Positions 22,058 through 35,819 of a stretch of 64,000 nucleotides of DNA are shown one piece after another. The stretch is from Scedosporium boydii (taxonomy: Eukaryota; Ascomycota; Sordariomycetes; Microascales; Microascaceae). The translations under genes and the position numbers were made by a program. The stretch's first letter is position 1. Every line of letters starts with the position of its first letter. Under the pieces are notes generated by a model. That model did no database searches and was not told the origin of the DNA. It saw only the letters and a program-made list of their open reading frames with translations. The DNA lies in contig NJFT01000104.1 in NCBI GenBank assembly GCA_002221725.1, forward strand, positions 62,001 to 126,000, read 5' to 3'.

Positions 22058-25000
22058 ATGATGTCCTCCTCTACCTTTCGACATCGATCCTCCACCTCGA
22101 CGTCCACCCCGCCGATCAACTCGAAGGCTCGGCAGGTCCTCAATGGCCTTCTCGATAAGCTCCTTCAAAAACTGGAGATTCGTTCTACAGACGGATACCC
22201 GGATGCGAGCGAGTTAGCCGAATGCCTCCGCCTAATTGCGCGGCACGTCTCTTCTGTCGCGGCCCCGAGTACGGTCCAAGATGATTTCAGACAGCTCCAC
22301 GGCTTCAATGCTTTAATTGCGGTTCTCAGGGCCTTTTCAGGCTTTTACGATCCCATAAAAAGGAGCGAGGAAGATATGGTAGTTCTTTTCGAGCTACTAG
22401 AAATTACACTGCGTTGCCTTGACCTCAGCCTGCGAGACCATCCAGGAAGCCGACGATACTTTAAATATAGAGTCGAAGCGGGCGGCTGGGATGCTCTCGA
22501 GCAGGCGATCGCTAGCATCGGACTCGGTGGGAGCGATGCAAGTCTCTGGACCCTCTGCCGCCTATTCGGGAAGCTACTTGCCTTCTCCTTAGGAGATTCT
22601 CGGATTGACAAACTCTGCCAAAGCTACGAGCGTACGACCAAATCCCCGTCACTCAGTGCGGAGGATGCTGGCATTGAGGATGCAGAAACAAATAATGATG
22701 GCAGTGCAGCCTGTGAAAGCTGCGACCGGGATTTGTCTTCAGTCCCTGGCGAGGTCCGAGAGATCATTGGGCCGACTACAATGCTTCACAATCCAGGCAT
22801 TCTTCGTGCGCTGGTCGGTTTCTGGCTATCGATACCGAGATCAGAGGGCCAACCACCACACCCTTGCTCAATCATTTTCCTCGAGACATTGTCGGCAAGC
22901 ATTTCGGCTTCGATATTCAACCTGACCGCGGTACACTCAGCCAAGATCTTCTCTCAGCTGCTACGAGCAGCGTTTGCCTCCAATTCAGGCCTGAGTTCGC
23001 CTGAAAAACGCGTTCTCTTGAAGCTCTGCAAAATGCTCATGTACCTTGGCGTCAACCAGCTTGAAGATACCCAGTTCCTCCTTCGTTCCCAGTCTGCCGA
23101 GGCGTCTGACTTTTGTCGAGAGATGGTATCTCAATACCATGGACCTCCCTTCTTTCACTTCGACTTGTCGCTCTATGGGCACTCTTCACTTGAACTTTCA
23201 ACCCTTGGTAGACCATTTCCTCCACAATCTTCTCCAGGCTACACCTTTACAGCCTGGATTCGCATAGATCGGTTTGATCCTACTGCTCATACTACCATAT
23301 TCGGCGTTTTTGACAAGACTCAGACATGTTTCTTACTCATGTATTTGGAACGAGATACCCACAACTTCATCTTACAGACGTCCGTAACCTCGCAGAAACC
23401 TAGCGTACGGTTTAAATCTGTAGTTTTTGCAGAGAAGCGATGGTACCACATCGCGCTGGTTCACCGGCGGCCGAGGACAATGTCGGCAAGCAGAGCATCC
23501 CTTTATGTCGATGGAGAGTTTGTCGAGCAACTGAGATGCGGGTACCCGAACCCTCCTCCAATTTCAAACAGCAGCACGGAGAGCTTTGCCTCTTTCGCTT
23601 CAACAAACATCAGACTGAACCCTGTTCAAGCTTTTGTTGGTACCCCGCGTGATCTCTCAACCCAGTTAGGGCCTGGCCTCGTCTTCTCGAAATGGTCTCT
23701 GGCATCCGTTCACCTCTTTGAGGAAATCTTGAGCGACGATTTCCTGGCCGTCCATTTTCGACTGGGTCCTAGATATCAGGGGAACTTTCAAGATAGCCTT
23801 GGAGGATTCCAGACCTACGAGGCATCCGCCGCTCTCGGCTTGCGCAATGAACTCTTCCATCCAGGCAAAGACGAAACATCCGACATTATCAAGGCCATTC
23901 GAGAAAAGGCCTCTTCCCTTCTTCCCGAATCCAAAATACTACTTAGTATCCTCCCAACCGGCGCGATCTATGATGACTGTCTTTCGCGAGAGTCTCAATT
24001 GTTCCGCGCGCTTCCTCGCACAGCTGCAAGTAGCCTAGTCCACCTCATGCGGCGGCACGGTGCAACAATCGTCGTCAATGCTGCAGCCGTGTCTCTCACA
24101 GACGCGCTATTAGGGCCACAAGGTGTAGCTATCCTCTCGGGTCAGCCTGTAGTTGCAGTGCCCTCCTACTTCGACGACAACCTGTGGCAGTTATCTGGCT
24201 TCACACCTCTAGCGCTGAAACTACTCCATCGCGCGTCTACCCCGGACGAGACTCTACGTTCCGTTGAGGTGATCCTCCAGTGTATCCAAAATAACTGGCG
24301 GAATAGTGAGGCTATGGAGCGAGACGGAGGCTATTCAGTCATGGGCATGCTTCTCAGGGTCAAACTCGGTTACGGAAGCCTTGGCGGCAGTGACAGTAGC
24401 GTGACTCGCCTTCAGATGAGCAATGAGGAGAAGGAAAAACTCACTTTCCAGCTCTTGAGCCTTGTACTTGGCTTCGTTGGCTACAATCATGAGAACCCTA
24501 TTGAATCCTTCATCATCAATCCCCTGGCCTATCGCATCCTTCTGATTGACTTCGATACGTGGCGGAAGTCGGCTCCCTTAACCCAGCAGCTTTATTACCA
24601 ACAATTTGTCACATTTGCTGTCATGAGTAAATACCACGAATTCAATAGTCGTCGGTTGATGCGAATGAGTAAGTACCTATTCTTGAAATAGGGGATCTAA
24701 AAGTTATTGAGTAGTGCAGACACTGATCCAGAATTATAGGAATCATAAAGAGACTGCTTGATGCGATGAAGGCAGAAGCCATTGCTGAAGATGTCTTGCC
24801 ATCTTTCTTGGAGGCCTTTGAACATTTGATTAAATGCAACTTCAATAGTGAGGTTCATAGGGCTCTAGCACTCTTCTTGACATATTCATTCCACTCAACA
24901 TCCGCCTCTCTACCTCGGACGCCAAAGCCACTATCTGCCATAAGTAGATCAAGCACACCAGGATTAGGAATAGTCCGCAGGCCTACTCCTGATGTGGCCA

Positions 25001-28000
25001 CCGCAGATGCCAGTGGTCAGATATCGTACTTGACAAAGAAGCAACTTGGAAAACACATTCTGGGAATGTTTTCCAATCTCCTCTGTGAGAAGGGCAGCAC
25101 TGTCAATATCAAGAGGTTCGCCCGGACAGTCACAAACAAGGTGAAATCGTGGATCCATTCTCAGCTGTTACCCAACGAATTTCTAACTGATACATTTGTA
25201 GTGGCTCCTATACCTCTTATCTGAAGATGATGCTGAAATTGTGGTCCACGGATGCAAAATTCTAGCTCGACTACTCGTCAGTCATGGGCCTGGATACACC
25301 TCAAAGTTTGCCTCGAAGACCGGAGGGTTCATCATTATGGGAGATCGACTCAAACGGTGGTGGGATATCCCTACGCTCTGGCCCATCTGCTTCAGCATTC
25401 TCTTCGGCTATGACGTGGCTGAGATTAATTTTGATCGCAATTTTAATTTCTTCAACCTTATAGAAATCTTTGGAAAATCAAAGATTGTCTTCCCAGACGT
25501 CTTGCCAGTAATAGGCGGCATGGTTCAACGCGCCATCAAGGACGTGGTGCGCCAACAGTCCCATCCTGATTCCCCACAGGTTGGTGTCCAACCACTTCCT
25601 CTCACCAAAGAACCCACCAAGAAGTCCACTGGTCCAGAAAGAAGAGCCCGAGCGAGGTCCATGGACTTGCGAGAAGCGATGGACACCATGACGACCCCGC
25701 AAACAGACGCGGAACGACTCGCGTCCCGGATAGTCGTTCTCCAGACGGTTATCCGGTTTTTGACCGATCTCCATTCAACCTCCACCAGTTTCAGAGATTT
25801 CACCCTGTCATCCGACTATCTGCGCCTCCTCCTGTCGGGCCTGTACCCGGCAATCGTTAGCACCGATGCCGTGACCCCAGAGACTGAGCTCAATTCCCAA
25901 GGCTCTGTCTTGAATTTTGAAGGAGGAGATGTGATCATACGACCTGCGGGAGGTTCAGCACCAGCTCCTATCGTGCGTACAACGGGGATGAGGGATCACG
26001 GGGTGCAGCCAACAGTCACGACCTCCAAGAGAGGAACGCCCCTTAGGAAAGCATCCTCGTTTGTTTTGTTGACTTCAGAGCAGCAACAGCAGTCACAGCC
26101 GCGTCCCGCGCAAGGCCCAAGCCCGACACTCCTCGCCCCTGTGCTATCACCTCGCAAGAGAAGGTTTCCTTCCTCTCACCAAACCAACAATGCGATTCTC
26201 GAGGGTGTCTTGGAGCTTGTGATTAATGTGCTCCTGGATCAGGTTCTTCAGCGGAGAGACTTTGCCGGGTTCGGCCTTTACTTGAGGATACCCCCTGGTT
26301 TCCAGGAGCATCAAGCTTACTTTGAATCGTATATACTGCGCAACACTATCGCTCATCTCGCCAGCACGCTCCAGCTACAGCTCAAGATGGTGTGTGAGCC
26401 CCGTATTCTAACAAACATGGCACGGTTTACCTCGCATATTACCGATGCTGTATTCGAGGGTTGGTTCCTTGGTGGCGAAGATTCTCTGATGGAAATCACC
26501 GGAATGCTGTTGGAGTATCTTCAACGAGACGAGATTACCAGACTAAAAAGTGTCCGTCTCTGCAGCCAGGCAGTGACCATCATCCGAAGATGCTTCCTGA
26601 AAGTAATTCTGCTTAAGCTATCCGCCATTGACGATCCTCAAACGACCGATGATGAGGCGGACGAACATATGCACAAAATTCTGATCTGGCAACCCGCCCT
26701 CCTCGGCTGTCTCACTGGCGATGACGACCAAATGAGGCTCATATGGTATCAACTTTACGCCAAGTTGGTTGATGACAGAGAATCGATCCGCCTAAGTGCA
26801 GCTAGCATTTTACGCATCATGATGGTCCAAAAGCCAGATGAGGCGTCAACTCTTTTGGGACAATTTATGACTCCGGAGCAGCAATCCCTCACCAAGGACT
26901 TCGAAAAGCTCACTGAGGTGGACAACGAAGCCTTTGTCGCCTGGGTAGATCAGCATCGTCCGTCGCTTGACTCTCTTTTCTTCGGAGGGATGTCGAAGAG
27001 CTGGGAGGACTGGGTCTCCGTCGAAAATCAAAAGAGCACGGACTCAGTCAAGGCTCGTCTGGCGAAACGCAAGGAGCGGCTCAAGGCGTGGCACGATGAA
27101 GGTCTGCGCAACGAGAGCACCATCCTCCGCCATGAAATGGGCAACGGATCGTGGATGAAGAGCATCTTCAATACGGAGCACATCAAGCACCAGCGTCTCA
27201 TGCAGGATCAACAGGACGACATGGCATACACTGCCTCAGCCTATGCCAAGATGGAACGAGATCTAACAAGACCTGGCGGCGTCTTTAGCGAGAGCACTTC
27301 GACAAACTCCAAATGGAGGCTAGATCCTACGGAAGGCCGAAATCGAATGCGACTTAGACTGCTCCCAGACTTTTCTGGGAAGCATGAGGAATATCAACCA
27401 AAGAGGAGGGCAACTGATCAGCTGCCCAGCTCCGCATTACGGCGCAATTCTGTCGCGAATTCGCAATCTTTACCACACCGAGCTAAGAGTACGAAACAAC
27501 CGACACCTTCAGTTCCGTCCCTAATAACTGCTGTGGCTCAGGGCGAGCCTGGAACAGACCAGGTGCCCACAGGGGCCGATGCCATTAACGACGAATCCGA
27601 GACAGGAGTCGCCCCCGAAGACGACTTCGAGCTTGTGGAGGACCCCAATGACCCTGAGGGCGACGATGGGTTTGAAGACCGAAATCGCAAAGTCATGCGC
27701 AGACTACAGCAAGGAGACAAGGTGCAAGCAGTTTACAATATTTCACGGATTATTGGACTTGAAGCCTGCGATGGTATCCTGATTCTTGGCAAAGACGCTC
27801 TCTATATCATGGACAACGTCTTTCAATGTACCACGGGCGAAATCGTCAACGCATGGCAGGCCCCACCCGATGAACGAGACCCCTTCTCGCAGATCATCAT
27901 GGGCAACAAGGCTTCGGATACCAAGCCAGCCAATTTCCGCGCGGAACAGGAATCGCGCAGCTGGCGGTGGCAAGACGTCATTAGCGTATCCAAACGCCGG

Positions 28001-30175
28001 TTTCTATTCCGAGATGTCGCCATCGAGTTGTTCTTCACTGACGGTCGGAGTTATTTACTGACGACAATCAATCCAAGCACACGAGACGACCTTTTCGCTA
28101 GGCTGTTCAACAAGGCGCCTCACATGGGCAAGCCTAATATTCTTCCTAACCCCGAAGATGCCTGGAGGTTAGACTCTCTCAAAGCCGTCGACGAGTCACC
28201 GCAGGGTTTCGGATCCAAGTTCGGAAACCTCTTCAATAGCTCACCTCTGAACCCCGTAATGAAGAAATGGCAGCGTGGCGAAATCTCGAATTTCCACTAC
28301 CTTATGATGGTCAATACGATGGCAGGCCGAACATTCAACGACCTGACTCAGTACCCCGTTTTCCCCTGGGTGCTCGCGGATTACACCAGTGATGAGATCG
28401 ACTTGACGGACCCTCTGACTTTCAGAGATCTTTCTAGACCGATGGGAGCCCAGACCGGGAGCCGCATCCCAGGATTCCACGAAAATTACAGGACACTGCT
28501 CGAGATGGGCGATACACCCTACCACTACGGAACCCACTACAGCTCGGCCATGATTGTCGCGTCATATCTAATTCGGCTACCGCCGTTTGTCCAGTCGTAT
28601 ATTCTCCTACAGGGAGGCACATTTGACCACGCCGACCGACTGTTCCACTCTATTCCCGGAGCATGGAAGTCCGCCTCTTCGAACAACAAGACGGACGTTC
28701 GAGAACTTACCCCCGAGTTTTTCTGCCTCCCAGAGTTCCTGAAGAACATCAACGCCTACAATTTTGGTGTCAAAGAGAGCACTGGCGAGAGGGTAGACGA
28801 CGTCATTCTACCACCTTGGGCTAAGGGAGATCCCAAGCTCTTCATACAAAAGAACCGAGAGGCACTGGAATGCCCGTACGTCAGTCAGAACTTGCATCAC
28901 TGGATCGATCTGATCTTCGGATACAAGCAGCAGGGAGATGCGGCCGTGGACAACATGAACGTCTTCCACCCATTATCTTATCGCGGCACCAAGGATCTCG
29001 ATACCATCGAGGATCCTCAAGAGAGGGCGATCGCGGTTGAGACGATCCATAATTTCGGGCAGACGCCGCATCAAGTTTTTACAAAGCCGCATCCGGCGCG
29101 AGATATACCCAAGGGTGTTAGTAGAAGGCTTGACGTTTCGGTGCCAGCGCTAAGCAGATCAGCGTATCCTCTGTTTGAGTGCCACGAAAGGGTGTCGTCG
29201 CTCCTGTACGCACCGAAGCTGGATCGCCTCTTATGCACAGCGCCTTTCAGGCTCAATTTCGCGCCGCACGACAAGTACTTCGAGTGGGGTTACGCAGACG
29301 GCAGCGTCAGGTTCTTCTTTACGGAGAACCGCAAGCCGGCAGGCCTCTTTGAGAATATCCACAACGGACAGATATCCTGCGCCATGTTTGCCGATTCGAG
29401 GACGCTAATTCTTGCAGGCGAAGACTGCGTGATCTCGGTCTTCACAGTCACGACATCTCCCGGTAAGCCTGTGGAACTCGTAGCAAGATCACCACTGCAC
29501 GGACACAAGACGCCCATCACGACATTGGCGGCGTCCAAGTCCTTCAGCGTGCTCGTCTCGGTGTCCGAAGGGCAGACGTTCGTCTGGGACCTCAACCGTC
29601 TCACGCTCATGCGAAAGCTATCCTTTTACCGCGCCGTCGAATGCGCCAAGATCAACGACGTGTCGGGCGAAGTCATGCTCTGCTCGGGTCCCAACGTCGT
29701 GCTGTACACGCTCAACGGATCGCTGATACTGGATCAGAAGGTGTGCACGGAGCCCGACGACTACGTGCACTCGTGCGCCTTTTACGAGGGTGCCGGCAGC
29801 GAATGGCTTGAGGATTATCTCGTGTTTACCGGGCACAAGCGCGGGCGGGTCAATGTGTGGCGGAAGACGAATAAGAACGGGAAGTGGGTGCTGGAGCTGA
29901 TGAGGAGGTTGGAGCACGGAGATGGGGCGACGGGTGCAGGCGGTGCGGCGGGTAGCGGGGGTCTACTTGTTAAGGCGCCTGAGGGCAAGGAGGATGCGGC
30001 GATTACGTGCATTGCGCCGATGCCGACTTGTCTTTACACGGGGGATGAAGATGGCAAAGTGGTAAGTTTTTTTTTCCCCGCTCCAGATCAGATTCGTTCC
30101 TTGCGGCATTACGGCCAGCTAACTTTGTGGGGTTTGCAGTACGAGTGGAATTCCACACAGCACCGAGACAGATAG
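22058..30175 (+). CDS. BPH1: BEACH-WD40 domain protein (Bph1/neurobeachin family)
   Basis: A very large membrane-traffic protein. Exons are 22058-24668, 24740-25140, 25202-30061 and 30140-30175 (introns 71, 61 and 78 nt; 2,635 residues). All junctions are in phase, e.g. RTVTNK joins WLLYLLSEDD. The last exon is only 12 codons including stop. The domain order is typical: armadillo-like N-terminus; concanavalin-A-like domain about 375-575 (GYTFTAWIRIDRFDP); PH-BEACH about 1843-1977 (VYNISRIIGLEACDGILIL); BEACH about 2016-2304 (FHYLMMVNTMAGRTFNDLTQ, YPVFPWVLADY); WD40 about 2323-2624 (LHGHKTPITTLAASKSFSVL). Yeast Bph1 and animal LYST/NBEA relatives act in lysosome/vacuole and cell-wall-related trafficking. 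Start: two adjacent ATGs at 22058 and 22061. The WD40 part seems to end early after YTGDEDGKVYEW, which is normal for the family. Confidence 0.95.
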
Positions 30176-31223
30176 AGCCTGTCTTCCGCCAAATCGATCC
30201 TTATCGCCCGATACTAAGGGATACAGAGCCTCGGGCGTGCTGGGTGTTAGGGGCCAGTATATGAGTAGCTCGCAAGATTTGGTGTAGGAATTATGTCAAG
30301 GAGATCTATGACAAACACCCGGGGGAAAAGGAGGAGGGAGTACTTTGAGCACAGCACCTTCGATTTAGCAGTTGAGCGTTTCATGCATCAATATCACTTG
30401 CATCTCTGTTTTTCTTCTAATCCAAAGTGTTATCTTTTTTTCTTTTTTTCTTTTTTTTTTTTCTTTCGCTATGTGCGGCCAAGACAAAAACTCCGTATAA
30501 GAGTATAAGAGAGGAGAAGCGAGGAGGAGGAACGGAAGGGGAGCCATCCGTTACTCAGTTTCCCCTCAAGGCAAGCAGAGTTCCTTATGACCCGTGAAAA
30601 AGCGCGGTGCCGTGCATAATGAACGCTGCAGGAAACCGACCTGCGTCTTCCCCCAACTCTTGTTCATAAGAAATCGGTAGGAATTCGGCCTAGCCCCTCC
30701 TTGACGCGGTTGAAATCCGAAATCCGCATGGAATCGGAGCCGGTGGTGAGTGGTACTCCGAAGCTTGCATCTCCGATCAAAGCTACGTGACCATGAAAGA
30801 TCAACTTTTAAGGGGAGCGAGCCTCGACATGACGTGGCGACGCACAGGTGGCAATGGAGATTAATCTAGGTGTACATATTCTGCAGTATTATGGGGGGTT
30901 GGCTGGCTTCGAACCTAAGGTAGCGCTCCCGTCGGTTCTGGGCCGGCCGAATTCTCCGGGAGATGTCAAATGGACGAGTAAGATGGCTTAGCATTGCTAG
31001 TTTGGGCATGGCTTCGGGCGGCATCTGGGGTTCTCGACAAGGATTATTATTTGGGGGCGAGACCAAAATGTCTTCGGGGATAAGACTGACCTCTCACGTC
31101 CAGCGTAATATGGTCTTATACACATAATGATGGTAGAGTCTACCCTCATCGCTTCTTCTTACATAGCATAGTCATTTTCGCAGAATTCCTTGTCGGGTTT
31201 GGTCTAAGGAAGCGGAGGACAAT

Positions 31224-31370
31224 TACTTCGTAGGTGACGCGTTGATAGTTGGGAACGGTGTCGGGGAGAGGACAGGAATTATTGGTATTTGGTAACGCTT
31301 GGGGGTTCCTTCCCCATGTCTGTTGAGATCACGTATCATCAAATCTCCTCATAATACGGAGTACTTCGTA
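31224..31370. repeat. Copies of dispersed TACTTCGTA motif
   Basis: Exact TACTTCGTA at 31224-31232 and 31362-31370. The second overlaps a TACGGAGTA variant at 31355-31363. Confidence 0.8.
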
Positions 31371-31720
31371 TCTTAGACAAAATGTTCGACGTTACTTCGC
31401 TCCACGTATATATGTCAAAGAAACCGACAGCCTCAACTGTCCAATGAAACAAAACAACGCAAAACACCGAAGACAAACCCCGAGATTTTTGAGTTTGATG
31501 GATCGCGATCAAATCAGCCAGCCGTTTAGTGTGGGCCGGGGTTGGGTGCAAGTTTGAGATGGTGTCCACTCGAGGGTTGATGCTGGGCGAGGGGCATTTT
31601 CGACGGTCACCGGGCACCTTCACGAGGAAGTTTTCTCGACAATAACTCGCTCCGTTTTTACCCACCTTGCACTACGGTGGCGTGGCGGGATGGACCGTAT
31701 GGATGATGCATGGCGTTCGA

Positions 31721-31747
31721 GGGAGGTGGAGGTGGAGGTGGAGGTGG
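31721..31747 (+). repeat. GGAGGT hexamer repeat
   Basis: About four tandem GGAGGT units followed by GGCTGCTGCCGC, in noncoding sequence. Confidence 0.8.
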
Positions 31748-32176
31748 CTGCTGCCGCTCGACTGCAAAGAATCTCCAAGAGATCTTCATGAGGTTGTCTG
31801 GACCTTTCCAATCATTTCAACACGGTGGGTTTCATAGGCGGAAGCCCAAGTACGAAGTACGCCGTGATGGAAACGAGCCACTCCTCCACTCCTCCCCTCT
31901 TCCCCAACCTGGTCCTCCCCTGCTTGCAGTTGAAGCGTCCAATCCCCTTTATTTCTTTTTCCTTTCTTTTCCCGCCTTCCCCCCGTCGATCTTTTGAATG
32001 CCGGTTGCATCGAATACAACGTTGAACTACCCCCAAAACTCGGAAGTGACAAAGTGCAACACGAAAAGCCAAGAACTTTCGAATCAGGACAGCAACGCGG
32101 GACAAAAAACCTCAATCTTCAATTTCAGAACATGCAGAAGCGAAGCGAGACGGCAATCGGGGTCCTACAACACCCC

Positions 32177-32206
32177 GAATACCTGTGAATACCTATGAAT
32201 ACCTGT
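32177..32206 (+). repeat. Three tandem 10-bp units
   Basis: GAATACCTGT, GAATACCTAT and GAATACCTGT follow one another without a gap, about 540 bp upstream of the P450 start. Confidence 0.85.
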
Positions 32207-32746
32207 TCTCCCGTGCTATTTACTATTTACCTTTTCAACTCTTTCCCAGAGTGTCTCCAAAGTTCCCGGCCCCGGACGCGTGTGTGGAAAGTAAATGAAG
32301 CGGTGCGACCAGGCAAAGTGTTACGTATATGCATCATTTGTTTCGACCAAGTCGTGGGCTCGGCAATAGAGCCCCGAATCTCGTGCCTCCCCGTTTTTGT
32401 TAGTTATGGAATCGGGACGTGGACCTTTTGTTAGAAGAGTGGTGATCCCCATCCTACGTCACTTTGCCTCCCGTGTGCCGTAGATTGATAGATGAACTGT
32501 CAAACTTTCTGTCCGAGTTCTAGCTACTCCCCAACCTGTTGATTGCTACTTCGGTGTGCTACCAGTATCTCGAATCCCGAGATCTCGACTCTGAAACAGA
32601 CCTTTCGAATATAAAATCTCGCAAACCCCCGCTCGCCATCTACGTCCGCAGTTGCTGGGTTTGGTGTTGCCTAACCCTTTATCCAGTGTCATTGCACCCC
32701 TCTCTCCTCCCTCTTCTATCTTCTGCCTTCTGTTATTATCGCCATC

Positions 32747-34554
32747 ATGGAGTCTCCCATCCAAAGTCAGCTCCTAGAGCGGCTTGTTTCACTAACATGG
32801 CCGGAATGGCTTCTAGGAGGTGCTGCGATTGTAAGTAGCTGTCGACTCCGGGAACAGTTGCCTCAAATCAATCCGCTGACACCAATATCCTCTCCTCTCC
32901 CCTTGGTTCACTCAGGGCATTCTCGCCTTCGGTATAAATGTGATTTACAACATTTTCTTCCACCCGCTTCGCCACTTCCCCGGTCCCCTCTCTCACCGCG
33001 CCACCCTTCTCCCATGGGGATTCCACCTCATCAGGGGCAATCTCCCATTCCACGCTCTCGAACTTCACGAAAAGTACGGCCCCGTAGTGCGCATGCAACC
33101 CAACGAACTAGCCTTCGCAGACGCCCAGGCATGGCAGGACATCTACGGCCACAAGGTCCTCGGCAAGAGAGCCGGCCTCGCCCCGGGGATCAAGGAAATG
33201 CCCAAGGTGAAAAAGTTCTACAAGTCCTACAAGGGCCTGCCCGACACCATCATCACGGCCGACCATGCTCGCCACGCTAGGTTCCGAAGGATCTTGGCGC
33301 CCGGTTTCTCTGAGAAGAGCATGCGCGCCCAGGAGCCGCTCATCTCGAAGTACGTTGATCTGCTCATCACGAGGCTGCACCAATATAGCGGAAAGGGGCC
33401 TCAGGACATGACCAACTGGTACAACTGGACGACGTTCGACGTTATCGGTGACCTTGCCTTTGGGGACTCGTTCCGTTGTCTAGAAAAGGCCGAGAGCCAT
33501 CCGTTCATCCTGTACATCTTCGGCTCGTTGAGGCAGTCCGCGTCGCTCATGTTCCTAAGGTTCCTTGGCCTTCAGTCGCTCGCCACCGCCTTACTGTTCG
33601 CTTTCCTCCGCAAAGGGCTGATTCTGCGCTCTTTCGCCAACGTGACCCTGAAGAAGCGAATTGAGAGCTACGAATCCCGTCCCGACTTGATCGAGCCACT
33701 CCTGGCGAAGAAAGACGAGGAGAAATTCACTTTCGGTACGCTTACAGGAATGGCGTCGACGCTTCTCTTTGCCGGGTCCGAGACGACGGCGACGACTCTG
33801 ACTGGTGTGACGTGGCTGCTCCTCAATAACCCTGTCGCCTATGAGAGATTGAAGATGGAAGTGAGATCCGCATTTCAGTCGGAGGACGAGATTAATTTCG
33901 CTTCGGTCCAAAATTTGAGTTACATGCTTGCCTGTTTGAATGAGGCTCTTCGTCTGTTCCCTCCCGTGGCAATTGGGCTACCTAGGAGCACCCCCAAAGG
34001 AGGCGCTACCATCGCCGGGAACTTTGTCCCGGAAGGGGTATGTTTTTTTTTTCCCTTTCCCCTTCCCTCGCTTATGCCTATTCGACCGACTCACATAGGC
34101 CCGGGGGTGTTGCTAACAATGGTGTTTAACACTTATATAGACCATCGTCAGCGTGTATCAGTGGGCCATAAACAGACTTGCTTCCAACTGGAACGCGCCC
34201 GCAGAATTCATCCCGGAGCGCTTTCTCGGCGATGAGCGATTCCAAACTGACAATCCGGCGTGTATGCGTCCATTTTCAATTGGTCCTCGGGACTGCATAG
34301 GGAAGAAGTAAGCTTCTTTTGTATTTTATTCTCATTTCTTCCTCCTTTGAACTCAAAAGGGAGAAACTCTGGCTAATATACAATGAAACCCAACCAGTCT
34401 TGCGTATGTCGAGATGAGAGTGATTCTCGCCCGAATAATTTGGAATTTTGATATGGAATTGGCAGATGCTGGTGACTGGCTCTCCCAGCAAAAGACTTAT
34501 ATTCTCTGGGTACGGCAGCCTCTTCGTGTTAACCTGAGGCCTGTCCAGAGGTGA
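32747..34554 (+). CDS. Cytochrome P450 monooxygenase
   Basis: Four exons (32747-32830, 32916-34037, 34141-34307, 34398-34554; introns 85, 103 and 90 nt) give 509 residues. An N-terminal membrane anchor (LLGGAAIGILAFGINVIYNI) precedes a Pro-rich hinge (FHPLRHFPGPLSHRA). Conserved elements are the I-helix LLFAGSETTATT (about 313-324), the ExxR motif in LNEALRLFPP (about 371) and the heme loop PFSIGPRDCIGK with Cys454. The protein is therefore complete and anchored in the ER membrane. Blocks such as NWYNWTTFDVIGDLAFGDSF resemble CYP65/CYP58-like fungal P450s (isotrichodermin hydroxylase-like annotations), but the substrate cannot be told. No polyketide, terpene or peptide synthase lies within the window, so cluster membership is not supported. 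Confidence 0.93.
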
Positions 34555-35480
34555 ATAGACCTTGCGGTGAGAGGGACGTAAGCGCATGGGGGAGAGGAAC
34601 TTTTGGAGACTGATGCCCTAGAATGCATTGTGTGTGTTGAACGGTTGCCCTCTTCGAAGAGAATGTACGATATCTAATGGACTCTAGGTGGCCGTAGTAG
34701 CTAGCATAAATTGATATCAGATGACCTAAATCGATGACGCGAGGACTCGTCTGTAGGGAGCATAATGAGGTGAAGCCGTACCTGTTGAGCTGGTTCCTCA
34801 CTCACTATTCTACCCTTCTTTTCAACAAGATATGTAACGGAGAGCAGCGGCTTCACTATAGCCCACACCTGATTCGGAGACGGGTCACATCAGCTAGCAG
34901 TCAATACCATCCCTGGACAAAGCACCCAAGGAACCCCCCGCACCTCCAATTGTGGTCGGCTTGAGAGAGGGAGCATGGGAAAGTCTGAGTGACATCGATC
35001 TTTGGAAAATTTCCCGGGGCTTACCGCGGCCTCATTTGTCTTGGTTTTCTCCTTTGCTTTTGCAGCCCCTACTCAATGGGATATCTCGTCCTCGTTCTAG
35101 ACGCCTCCACTTATCCTCAATGCGGGAATAACCAGAATAACGCCAAAGAGCCATGTGCCGCGAAGGGTCGAAGTAGTTGAAAAAGAGAATTCAATCGGCC
35201 TGACGTGTCGATAAGGCGCAATCCCAAGAAGTTTGTTTCAGTAGTCGGTCGAGACTGATTAGTTGACAACCTCTCGCCGGACAATCGGCAAAAACACACA
35301 GCAGATGCTTCAAGTCAAGTATATTCAGAAATATGATATACATCCCCCTTCTTTAGAGTCCCATATTGAAACAAGGTTGCCGGGTGTATTCGAGTTGGTT
35401 CGCCATCTTATCGGGGAAACTCACTCACGGCCACGAACAACGCATCCTCCATCACGCCTACATCCCACTCCCTTCCCCGT
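34555..35480. other. Tail-to-tail intergenic region
   Basis: Lies between the convergent P450 and complex I subunit genes. Only short frames without family signals; nothing further seen. Confidence 0.6.
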
Positions 35481-35819
35481 TTATTCGTCGTCGTACCCCG
35501 TTAATTGTTTCCTCGGCCCAGTAGGTACTGTAGAAGATTAAAAGGTTCCCAAAATCAGCCTAACAGTTTCGAAAAGTAAAGAACGGCAGCCTTGCTCACG
35601 ATGAGCCAGCTAGAACTCGAAACACCTGGACCTACCTGGATATGTGACGGGAATCCTGGGCGCATTTTCATCTCCGACAAGTTCTCGAATCTTAAGCGTA
35701 ATGGGGATCGAGATAGGACCGACGGCACCGATAACAAGGGACCAGAAGTACGCAGGGCGCTCTCGCGAGGCCCAGCGGAGGTACTTGAGGGGCGTAGCCC
35801 AGAATCGAGGGTTCGACAT
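35481..35819 (-). CDS. NADH-ubiquinone oxidoreductase 9.5 kDa subunit
   Basis: A small accessory subunit of mitochondrial complex I. Exons are 35819-35636 and 35527-35481, separated by a 108-nt intron (GTAGGT...CTACAG), giving 76 residues. MSNPRFWATPLKYLRWASRE and a membrane segment (PAYFWSLVIGAVGPISI) match the fungal 9.5 kDa subunit. The spliced end TYPVPTGPRKQLTGYDDE restores the conserved C-terminus that the unspliced frame lacks. The size agrees with the family (about 75-80). It diverges from WBP1 across about 550 bp. Longer open frames on both strands over the same bases are shadows. Confidence 0.92.

Larger units (their letters stand above)
30176..32746. other. Long intergenic region, P450 upstream side
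   Basis: About 2.6 kb without a recognisable gene. It contains T-rich stretches near 30430-30470, four copies of the TACGAAGTA-type motif or its GGA variant (31224-31232, 31355-31363, 31362-31370, 31851-31859), a GGAGGT repeat at about 31721-31747 and three 10-bp tandem units at 32177-32206. The last ~200 bp are a CT-rich leader of the P450 gene. Confidence 0.55.

Noticed and set aside
32747..34554. P450 as part of a secondary-metabolite cluster
   Set aside because: No backbone synthase, regulator or tailoring genes nearby; neighbours are housekeeping genes.
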